DNA of 64,000 nucleotides from Thermoflavifilum thermophilum (GTDB lineage: Bacteria > Bacteroidota > Bacteroidia > Chitinophagales > Chitinophagaceae), in the NCBI RefSeq assembly GCF_900116565.1, contig NZ_FPCJ01000001.1, forward strand, positions 186,001 to 250,000, read 5' to 3'. How positions within the stretch are numbered: the stretch's first letter is position 1; each line of letters starts with the position of its first letter. A program made the position numbers and the translations under genes. Shown one piece after another: positions 26,658 to 33,670 of this stretch. The notes beneath the pieces are model-generated. The model was given only the letters and a program-made list of their open reading frames with translations. It was not told the DNA's origin and did no database searches.

Positions 26658-26712
26658 TGCAATGAAATTTTAAATGGTGAATGAATTTTCCATTTATCCG
26701 ATTTTTGAAAAA

Positions 26713-26760
26713 AGGTAACCCATCTCTGATAAAAAATTTTTTGGTTATTTTGGGTTACCT
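26713..26760. promoter_or_regulatory. 9-bp inverted repeat AGGTAACCC / GGGTTACCT
   Basis: AGGTAACCC (26713-26721) and GGGTTACCT (26752-26760) are perfect inverted copies separated by 30 bp, lying between the divergent lipoprotein and sigma factor genes. The arrangement could be a dimer operator or two back-to-back promoter elements. No family of regulator can be named from it. Confidence 0.45.
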
Positions 26761-26784
26761 GCAAACCAAATCCGGGATTAATCA

Positions 26785-27387
26785 GTGAGTAGTTTATCTG
26801 TTTCAAAAAAAGCCAAGGATGCAGCCTTGCTCGACCGGCTGCTCTGCCATGACCGGGAAGCGTTGCAGCAAATTTATGAGAGCTGCTTCCCGATGATCAA
26901 AGCACTGGTAAAAAAGAACAATGGGTTGGAAGAAGATGCGGAAGATATTTTCCAGGAAACCCTGATCATTTTGCTGGAACGCGCGCAGTCGCCCGACTTT
27001 ACCCTGACTTGCAGGCTGAAAACATACATTTATGCTGTAAGCAAGCATCTGTGGCTGAAACGCCTGGAATCAACCCAACGCCAGCTGCCCCTGGCCGATG
27101 GACTTGCTGACTGGATTCCCGTCACAGATGATATTGCGCAACATGAAGAACGAGATCAGGCATTCCGGAATATGGAAGCAGCCTTGAATCAACTCGGAGA
27201 ACCCTGCAGAAGCCTGCTTGAACATTATTATATTATGAACAAAAGCATGGCAGAAATTGCTGAAATATTTGGCTATACAAATGCAGATAATGCCAAAACT
27301 CAAAAATATAAATGTTTGATGCGTTTGAAAAAGATATTCTTTGCTTATCAAACAAATAAATCTGGTAAGCCATTTTCTGAACCTTAA
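26785..27387 (+). CDS. ECF-type RNA polymerase sigma factor
   Basis: A 200-residue sigma-70 family protein, using a GTG start at 26785. Region 2 (about 20-90) shows EEDAEDIFQETLIILLE, and region 4 (about 135-190) shows LLEHYYIMNKSMAEIAEIFGY, the helix-turn-helix for -35 contact. It is followed 12 bp later by a membrane protease whose N-terminus looks like an anti-sigma segment, so it probably serves an envelope stress response. Target promoters are unknown; the adjacent inverted repeat may be relevant. Confidence 0.88.
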   Translation: MSSLSVSKKAKDAALLDRLLCHDREALQQIYESCFPMIKALVKKNNGLEEDAEDIFQETLIILLERAQSPDFTLTCRLKTYIYAVSKHLWLKRLESTQRQLPLADGLADWIPVTDDIAQHEERDQAFRNMEAALNQLGEPCRSLLEHYYIMNKSMAEIAEIFGYTNADNAKTQKYKCLMRLKKIFFAYQTNKSGKPFSEP

Positions 27388-27398
27388 CTTTATCGGGT

Positions 27399-28487
27399 AT
27401 GGAAATGAGAAGTGAATGGATGGATCGCATACATCGTTATCTTCAGGGCGAAATGGATACAGCTGAAGAAGCTGAATTCCTGAATTTGCAGGAACAGGAT
27501 CCCCAGTTGCGTCGTTGGGTGGAAGAGGAACGCCAGTTTATTCATGTCCTAAAAACCGGTTTACATCGACAATGGATTAAACAGACGTTTGCCTCTCAGT
27601 CGCCCATCCGGCATCATACCTATCCGGGTGTCAGGCTCATCAAAACCGGCAAGGAATGGCTTGCACATGTTGCAGTGGCTGCAACCGTGGCTTTGCTGGT
27701 ATCATTGGTCGCTTTCTGGTCATTTAATCAATTTTACATCCGTCCGAATAAAATAGGATATGTAGATCTGCGCCGCGCCATTGATAATATCCAACGCTCA
27801 CAATATGCCTTGATGAACGATATGCATCATAATGGTAAAACTCCTGCCAATCCAGGCACCTATGGCGGCAGCGGATTTCTCATTTCAGACAATGGCTACC
27901 TGGTCACCAATTATCATGTCGTCCGCAATGCAGATTCCATTTATGTGCAGGATAACAAGGGCAATACCTACAAGGCTATAATGGTATTTCAGAATCCGCA
28001 TGCGGATCTTGCGGTTTTGAAAATCACCGATACCAGTTTTTGTATGAATGGGGCACTTCCGTATGTCCTTTCCGCGGCAGAAGCTCCGCTGGGTGAGCCG
28101 GTATTTACCCTGGGTTATCCTAAAGATGAAATCGTTTATGGTGAGGGCTATATCAGTTCAGAAACGGGTTATCGGGACGACAGTACGGCTTATCAGCTTT
28201 CCATCCCCGTAAATCCCGGTAATAGCGGCGGACCTTTATTCGACAGCAAAGGCAGAATCATCGGCATCATCAGTGGCAAAGAAGGTGAATCAAATCAGAT
28301 TGCATTTGCCATAAAAGCTACCTACCTGAAAGCCATTCTCGACAGCCTGCCTGCCGATTTTAACAAACGAGCCATTCTTCATTCACGCGGGTCAAGGAAT
28401 ATTGCCCGTGCTGATTCGTACAATAACCGCGTTGCCATGCTTAAGCGGCTGAAGGATTATGTGATGATGGTGAAAGTGTACAATTAA
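27399..28487 (+). CDS. Membrane-tethered trypsin-like serine protease with anti-sigma-like N-terminus
   Basis: A 362-residue protein. Residues 1-60 are an acidic helical segment like a zinc-less anti-sigma domain (MDRIHRYLQGEMDTAEEAEF); one transmembrane helix lies at 88-110; residues 150-320 are a DegP/HtrA-type chymotrypsin fold with the triad His173 (LVTNYHVV), Asp203 (ADLAVLKI) and Ser276 (NPGNSGGPL). There is no PDZ domain. It is encoded 12 bp after the ECF sigma factor. The order suggests that one protein both holds the sigma factor in the cytoplasm and senses or cleaves in the periplasm, an inference from architecture. Confidence 0.85.
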   Translation: MEMRSEWMDRIHRYLQGEMDTAEEAEFLNLQEQDPQLRRWVEEERQFIHVLKTGLHRQWIKQTFASQSPIRHHTYPGVRLIKTGKEWLAHVAVAATVALLVSLVAFWSFNQFYIRPNKIGYVDLRRAIDNIQRSQYALMNDMHHNGKTPANPGTYGGSGFLISDNGYLVTNYHVVRNADSIYVQDNKGNTYKAIMVFQNPHADLAVLKITDTSFCMNGALPYVLSAAEAPLGEPVFTLGYPKDEIVYGEGYISSETGYRDDSTAYQLSIPVNPGNSGGPLFDSKGRIIGIISGKEGESNQIAFAIKATYLKAILDSLPADFNKRAILHSRGSRNIARADSYNNRVAMLKRLKDYVMMVKVYN

Positions 28488-28631
28488 TTTCGAATGGGCA
28501 CTCCCTCGCACCGATATTGTGTTCTGAAAAGCTGAAATATTTATCAAGATTGGTACAGCCTACATGATGGCATCGTATGCCAATCTCGTACGATGTATTT
28601 ATCTTTATCCGCCTGAAATCAGCAATTATTT

Positions 28632-29420
28632 ATGGACTTGCATCTGAACGGAAAAGTATTCATTGTCACGGGAGGCGCTAAAGGCATAGGTGCTGCTATC
28701 TCCGAAGTATTGTGTGCAGAGGGGGCTGCCGTAGTGATCGCCGGAAGAAATGCAGCCGATAATGCTCATCAGTTAAGCACCTTAAAAGAAAAAGGATATA
28801 CGGCCTGGGCTGTGGAAGCTGAACTTACCCGGGTTGATGATTGCAAAAAAGTGGTGGATTTCACCTGGCAAACTTGCCAGCGTATTGACGGATTGGTAAA
28901 CAATGCAGGAGTCAATGACGGCGTGGGTCTGGAAAACGGCGATCCGGAGCGGTTTATGCAATCCCTGCAAAAAAATCTGCTGCATTACTACGTCATGGCT
29001 CATTTGGCACTGCCAGCCCTGAAACAATCCCGCGGAGCTATTGTAAACATCGGCTCAAAAGTATCCTTAACAGGTCAGGGTCATACATCGGGTTATGCAG
29101 CGGCCAAAGGTGCCATCAATGCTCTTACGCGGGAATGGGCTGTGGAATTGTTACCCTATGACATACGCGTCAATACCGTGATACCGGCAGAAGTGTGGAC
29201 GCCCCTGTACGCTTCCTGGATCCAAACCTTTCCTGATCCGGAAACAAAACTGGCTTCGATAACCCGACATATTCCGCTGGGTAAACGCATGACCAAACCA
29301 GAAGAAATTGCCGATATGGTTGCATTTTTGCTTTCTGATCGTTCGTCCCATACCACCGGACAAATCATGGTGGTTGATGGAGGATATACCCATCTGGATC
29401 GTGCCATTGATGTTTCGTGA
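28632..29420 (+). CDS. SDR-family oxidoreductase (possibly L-fucose dehydrogenase-like)
   Basis: A 262-residue classical short-chain dehydrogenase: cofactor motif TGGAKGIG (13-20), NNAG, Ser in NIGSKVS and the catalytic Tyr-x3-Lys in SGYAAAKGA; the C-terminal VDGGYTHLDRA closes the fold. The segments SKVSLTGQGHTSGYAAAKGA and PAEVWTPLYASWI recall L-fucose dehydrogenases as I remember them, but no fucose pathway genes lie nearby, so specificity stays open. Stand-alone gene 18 bp before a methyltransferase gene, so possibly co-transcribed. Confidence 0.82.
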   Translation: MDLHLNGKVFIVTGGAKGIGAAISEVLCAEGAAVVIAGRNAADNAHQLSTLKEKGYTAWAVEAELTRVDDCKKVVDFTWQTCQRIDGLVNNAGVNDGVGLENGDPERFMQSLQKNLLHYYVMAHLALPALKQSRGAIVNIGSKVSLTGQGHTSGYAAAKGAINALTREWAVELLPYDIRVNTVIPAEVWTPLYASWIQTFPDPETKLASITRHIPLGKRMTKPEEIADMVAFLLSDRSSHTTGQIMVVDGGYTHLDRAIDVS

Positions 29421-29438
29421 ATTGCTTTTTTAGCTGAT

Positions 29439-30377
29439 ATGCCACACATTCATCATTCAACCTGTCCTGTTTGCTTTTCTGCTGCCATTCAATTCTGCAC
29501 ACGGGTGCAGGATCATGCCGTTACAAAAGAATGGTTTGAACTATGGTCATGTGCAGATTGCAAGGCTCTTTTTACACAGGACATACCCGATCCATCCACA
29601 ATAGCTGCCTATTATCATTCCGAGAACTATATTTCACATACAGACACCCGGAAAGGACTACTGTTTAAGGCATATCATGCAGCCCGCTGGCTGGCTTTAC
29701 GCCGGAAATACTTGCTCATCCGTAAAGCCTTTCATACTTATGTTCCAACATGGGAGATGCATGCCTTGCAAACTCAGCCAAGTGTACTGGATATAGGATG
29801 TGGTACGGGTAGTTTTCTGCATATGATGCAAAGGCATGGTTGGCAGGTTACAGGTATTGAGCCCAGTGAAACAGCACGAAACATAGCAAAGAAAAAATAT
29901 CAGCTTGATGTGCAGGATCCCATACAGTTGAATACCTTCCCTGATCAGCATTTTACATTGATTACCCTCTGGCATGTGCTGGAACATATTCATGCATTGC
30001 ATGAAAATCTGTCAACCATTTATCGGCTGCTGCATCCATATGGTCTGGTTTTCATTGCTGTACCCAATTATACTTCGTTCGACGAACGTTTTTTTGGAAA
30101 TTACTGGGCAGCTTATGATGTGCCCCGGCATTTGTATCATTTTGCACCCCAAACCATGCAATTGCTGCTTGTATCCCATCGGTTTGAATTGGTGAAGATT
30201 CTACCCATGCGTATGGATGCATTTTACATTGCATGGCTGAGTTCCCAGTATGCACGTCAGCGACTGCCATTTGCCTACGGTATGATGACGGGTTTTATCA
30301 GCTGGCTGCTTTCACAGCACCACCCTATGCAATCCAGCTCATTGCTTTACATAGCCCGTAAATATGGAGCTGATTAA
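29439..30377 (+). CDS. Class I SAM-dependent methyltransferase with N-terminal zinc-ribbon-like motif
   Basis: A 312-residue protein. Two Cys pairs (CPVC at 8-11 and CADC at 40-43) near the N-terminus suggest a metal knuckle; the methyltransferase core begins at VLDIGCGTGSFLHMM (about 115-129) followed by VTGIEPSE and LWHVLEHI. This architecture is common in methyltransferases of polysaccharide or secondary-metabolite loci (Methyltransf_23 type). The acceptor is unknown. It lies 18 bp after the SDR gene. Confidence 0.85.
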   Translation: MPHIHHSTCPVCFSAAIQFCTRVQDHAVTKEWFELWSCADCKALFTQDIPDPSTIAAYYHSENYISHTDTRKGLLFKAYHAARWLALRRKYLLIRKAFHTYVPTWEMHALQTQPSVLDIGCGTGSFLHMMQRHGWQVTGIEPSETARNIAKKKYQLDVQDPIQLNTFPDQHFTLITLWHVLEHIHALHENLSTIYRLLHPYGLVFIAVPNYTSFDERFFGNYWAAYDVPRHLYHFAPQTMQLLLVSHRFELVKILPMRMDAFYIAWLSSQYARQRLPFAYGMMTGFISWLLSQHHPMQSSSLLYIARKYGAD

Positions 30378-30468
30378 CCATCCCTTAACTATTTTTAAAA
30401 TTGTATTTGCATGCTGTGGTATAGGGTTTGAAATCTATCTTGCATCATTCACTTTAAAATGTAAGCAT

Positions 30469-30654
30469 ATGAAAAAGTTACTGATGTCAATGGCCCTGCT
30501 GGCCTTCGTATCGGGTACTGCCTTTGCGCAGCATGTAAAAAAAGATACCACGGCTGCCAAAAAATCTTACCACAAGGAACATGTGATGAAGAAAAAAGGC
30601 AGTCATCCTGTCAAAAAGGGTGGGAAAGACAGTACTTCTAACGGGGGTAAATAA
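30469..30654 (+). CDS. Small basic secreted protein
   Basis: A 61-residue protein from ATG 30469 (MKKLLMSMALLAFVSG, signal peptide ending AFAQ). The mature part is extremely Lys-rich (HVKKDTTAAKKSYHKEHV, then KKKG and KKGGKD). A longer upstream frame from 30364 lacks a reason to be used and overlaps the methyltransferase stop. Small Lys-rich exported proteins of this kind are common in Chitinophagaceae and have no known function. A strong terminator follows at 30679. Confidence 0.65.
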   Translation: MKKLLMSMALLAFVSGTAFAQHVKKDTTAAKKSYHKEHVMKKKGSHPVKKGGKDSTSNGGK

Positions 30655-30678
30655 TCCAATACCTCGGTTAGAATCTTT

Positions 30679-30713
30679 AGCGCAGGTTTTGTCCTGCGCT
30701 TTTTTATTTTTTT
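30679..30713 (+). terminator. Intrinsic terminator
   Basis: AGCGCAGG (30679-30686) pairs with CCTGCGCT (30693-30700), followed by a T-rich tract to 30713. It closes the transcription unit of the small basic protein. Confidence 0.9.
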
Positions 30714-30822
30714 GCGGCCTTTGCTAATTCATGTTGGCTGGCCAAATATCGTGTTCGTACTGAATAACAATACTTTAACCTGCTATAACAAATTATTAAC
30801 CAGATACTTGCAGGCACAAATG

Positions 30823-30947
30823 TAATTTCACACAGATTTTTAGAGCCATCTGTGCAGCTGTCTTTTGGAAGACAACTGCACAATAGCAGAGAGTAGTAAT
30901 TTTTCAAAGGGTTAAGACCTCCCTGTTCTCAGGGAGGTATTTTTTTA
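30823..30947 (+). ncRNA. Candidate structured small RNA or 5' leader ending in a terminator
   Basis: Between two intrinsic terminators there is no ORF but clear RNA structure: CACAGAT (30831-30837) can pair with ATCTGTG (30848-30854), or TGTGCAG-C-TGTCTT (30851-30864) can pair with AAGACA-A-CTGCACA (30869-30882), a 13-bp stem with one mismatch. The two hairpins share bases and exclude each other. A terminator stem ACCTCCCTG/CAGGGAGGT (30917-30925, 30930-30938) with a T-run to 30947 follows. A weak -7-like TAATTTCA lies at 30823-30830. It may be a free small RNA or an attenuator of the sensor kinase gene 26 bp further on. Confidence 0.45.
30917..30947 (+). terminator. Intrinsic terminator just before the sensor kinase gene
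   Basis: A 9-bp perfect stem with a TTCT loop, then ATTTTTTTA. The preceding coding gene already has its own terminator at 30679-30713, so a second one here implies transcription that begins in between. Confidence 0.88.
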
Positions 30948-30972
30948 TTAACTTTCCTGCAAATGATGATGC

Positions 30973-32895
30973 TTGAACGTAATACAATTCAACCGAAAAT
31001 TCTTCTTTACATGTGGAGTGATATGTGCGCTGCACCCATCCTGCATAGCCGATTCTTTGCAAGTGGCTATTTATCATCTCCCCACCATTCATGCCATAGG
31101 TCCCATTGATTTTCAGGTTTGCAGCCGTTTTGCGGTTCCTCCTGCTTTTATCCTTGAACAACCATTCACCACAAACCAGCAAACAGTAAATACATGGGTA
31201 AAAAAATACGGCCATCATGTTTGTTACTGGATTCGCTTCAGGCTGGAAAATACAGATTCCCGGGATGTTGAGGCTTATTTGTTGATGGATCATTTTGGAA
31301 AAATGGTACTCTATGAGCTTCTTCCGCATGATACCATTCGGTATGCCGGCGGGCCGGGAATAGCTAAATCAATCTCCACGCCTCCTCATCAGCTGCAAGC
31401 ACTCCAATTTAAAATCCCGGGACACCAACAAACAACCTATCTCCTGCAGCTTTCCTCTTCATCGGATGATGATGTAGGATTCGATCAGTTGCAAATTTCC
31501 GACAATGCATTCCTATCACAATCTTTTCTGCAGCAATATTATGAAGATCGACGTATTCGATTTCTGCAATTGCTTTTTCTGGGCTTCATGTGCTCTCAAA
31601 TCTTGTATGTAATCTTTCAATGGATGATTGTAAAAAGAAAAGAATATCCGTATTACTTTATTTACTTATCACTGGTCACACTGTACTATGTGCATAAATA
31701 TTACATGCAAATGAGCATCTACTGGCCATTTGCTTATCATCCGGAAATCAGATTTTATTTGAAATCTATTTTCCTGATGCTACCTTATTTCTTTTACCTC
31801 AAGTTTATCCGAAACTTTCTGGAAATCAAAAGTCTGAATCAAAGAATTGAAAGCAATATTCGACTTCTGGAAAAAATGATTCTGATATATGTAGCAGGCG
31901 ACATGATATTGCGGATATTATTTCCAGATACAGAATGGGTTAATGATTTGCTTATGGTGAGCATCATCATTGTATTTAGTTGCTGTTTGTATTTTATTTC
32001 TATATTAATCAAATATCATGATCCGCTCATCATGCTGATTTTAACCGGTAGCCTGATAGCAGGATTTGGCAGTTTGATAGGCATACTCATTTCCCTTCTG
32101 CAAGTAAATTCAAACGTAATGCAAACAAACTTCAACAGCCTTATTACCGGTCAGATAGGGGTGGTTATCGAAACCATCATTTTTACAACTTCCCTGGGTG
32201 TGAAAACCCGAAGAATGGAAAAAGAAAAATTAAAAGCTCAGGAAAAATTCATTCAACAGCTGCAAGAAAATGAGACACTCCGAAAAAACATGGAAAGTAT
32301 AAGAAATAAAATTGCACAAGATCTTCATGACGACATAGGTGCAACTTTGAGCTCCATATTATTATACAGCAATGCCAGCATGAATAAACAATCGAATACA
32401 ATTGAGGAGATGAAGAATACCCTTCAGAAGATTAGCCAGATAGCCCGACAAATGATAGATGACATGAGCGATATTGTATGGGCCATACAACCCATGCAGG
32501 ACAGCATGGAACGAATCATTCAACGGATACAATATTATGCTTTGCCATTAGCTCATTCAAAAAATATAGAGCTAAAGATAAGTTTTCAGGAAGAGATCAA
32601 ACAATTAAAGTTGGATATGAAAAAAAGAAAAAATATATACCTGATTTTCAAGGAAGGATTCACAAATAGCTTAAAATATGCCCAGGCTACTTGCATTGAA
32701 ATTCAATTTTATATCCAAAATCAGCTTCTTTACATGACTATTCAGGATAATGGAAAAGGATTTGAAAAAGACGATATCCACCAGGGAAATGGGCTGAACA
32801 ATATGAAATCCAGGGCTGAAGAGTGTGGGGGAGTACTGGAAATATGTTCTGCTTTGCATAAAGGAACTCGGATAAATCTGCAAATTTCTGTATAA
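30973..32895 (+). CDS. 7TM sensor histidine kinase (DISM-type)
   Basis: A 640-residue membrane kinase. An apparent signal peptide ends SCIADS (about 25); a periplasmic beta-rich 7TMR-DISMED-like domain spans about 30-190; seven hydrophobic helices span about 195-410; a coiled coil (about 415-445) leads to a HisKA_3 dimerisation segment with phosphoryl His452 in QDLHDDIGATLSS; the ATPase domain has FKEGFTNSLKYAQA, QDNGKGFE and GNGLNNMKSRA. The start is a TTG at 30973, because an in-frame TGA lies two codons before it and no ATG fits. It is paired with the response regulator 65 bp downstream. Confidence 0.88.
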   Translation: MNVIQFNRKFFFTCGVICALHPSCIADSLQVAIYHLPTIHAIGPIDFQVCSRFAVPPAFILEQPFTTNQQTVNTWVKKYGHHVCYWIRFRLENTDSRDVEAYLLMDHFGKMVLYELLPHDTIRYAGGPGIAKSISTPPHQLQALQFKIPGHQQTTYLLQLSSSSDDDVGFDQLQISDNAFLSQSFLQQYYEDRRIRFLQLLFLGFMCSQILYVIFQWMIVKRKEYPYYFIYLSLVTLYYVHKYYMQMSIYWPFAYHPEIRFYLKSIFLMLPYFFYLKFIRNFLEIKSLNQRIESNIRLLEKMILIYVAGDMILRILFPDTEWVNDLLMVSIIIVFSCCLYFISILIKYHDPLIMLILTGSLIAGFGSLIGILISLLQVNSNVMQTNFNSLITGQIGVVIETIIFTTSLGVKTRRMEKEKLKAQEKFIQQLQENETLRKNMESIRNKIAQDLHDDIGATLSSILLYSNASMNKQSNTIEEMKNTLQKISQIARQMIDDMSDIVWAIQPMQDSMERIIQRIQYYALPLAHSKNIELKISFQEEIKQLKLDMKKRKNIYLIFKEGFTNSLKYAQATCIEIQFYIQNQLLYMTIQDNGKGFEKDDIHQGNGLNNMKSRAEECGGVLEICSALHKGTRINLQISV

Positions 32896-32960
32896 AATCA
32901 AATGAATATCCGATACATGAATTGCATTTGTTATTATAGCTTTATCCGCATTTTTTTAAA

Positions 32961-33602
32961 ATGAAGCCAGAGAATGCCTTAATTAAAGTTGCTATTATAG
33001 AGGACAATCCCGTTCTGAGAAACTCCTTAAAGGATGTTCTGAATGATTCCGGAAGATTGAAAGTCGTTTCCATACTCGATAGCAGTCATCTGATTGTGCC
33101 GGAATACAGGAAAACCTTGCCAGATGTGGCTCTGGTGGATATCGGATTGAAGAACAATGAGTCGGGCATCGACTGTGTGCGTGTGATTCATCATTATTTC
33201 CCTGAGATACGCATCATGATGTACACTGTATTTGCGGATGATCAAAAAATATTCGATTCCATCTGTGCCGGGGCATCGGGTTATTTGCTCAAGCATACGC
33301 CACCTGAAGAAATTACCCAATCACTTATCATGCTCTATGAAGGCGGTGCACCCATAACCCCTTCCATAGCCAATCGTGTGCTTGAAATTTTCAGGGAAAA
33401 AAATCAACCCGCACTATCAAATTGGGGTTTAACTGCCCGCGAAAAAGAAATACTTGAATGGCTTGCTATGGGTGAAACCTATCAAGATATCGCAGATAAA
33501 CTATACATCAGCATCAGTACTGTACGCACCCACATCATGCACATCTATGAAAAGTTGCAGGTAAATTCAAAAATTGAAGCGATACGCAAGCTAAAACCCT
33601 AA
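32961..33602 (+). CDS. NarL/LuxR-type response regulator
   Basis: A 213-residue protein with a receiver domain (phospho-acceptor Asp60 in ALVDIGLKNN; acidic pair IIEDN near 12-16; conserved Lys in YLLKHTPPEE) and a C-terminal LuxR helix-turn-helix (LTAREKEILEWLAMGETYQDIADKL, about residues 155-180). It should be phosphorylated by the preceding HisKA_3 kinase and act as a transcription factor. It is followed by a promoter that drives the cytolysin-like gene, so control of that gene is a natural proposal. Confidence 0.9.
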   Translation: MKPENALIKVAIIEDNPVLRNSLKDVLNDSGRLKVVSILDSSHLIVPEYRKTLPDVALVDIGLKNNESGIDCVRVIHHYFPEIRIMMYTVFADDQKIFDSICAGASGYLLKHTPPEEITQSLIMLYEGGAPITPSIANRVLEIFREKNQPALSNWGLTAREKEILEWLAMGETYQDIADKLYISISTVRTHIMHIYEKLQVNSKIEAIRKLKP

Positions 33603-33619
33603 ATCATATTTTCATCCGA

Positions 33620-33650
33620 TTGTGCATTCTTATGGACAATGATAGCTTTG
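33620..33650 (+). promoter_or_regulatory. Promoter of the cytolysin-like operon
   Basis: TTG (33620-33622), a 20-bp spacer and TAGCTTTG (33643-33650) match the Bacteroidota -33/-7 pattern exactly. It lies in the 68-bp gap between the response regulator and the cytolysin-like gene, with transcription expected to begin about 33656, 15 bases before the ATG. Confidence 0.7.
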
Positions 33651-33670
33651 TGAAAAATAAAATCAAAATC

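Noticed and set aside
33620..33670. Upstream ATG extension of the cytolysin-like gene by 17 codons
   Set aside because: It would bury the signal peptide inside the chain and place the start within the promoter at 33620-33650.
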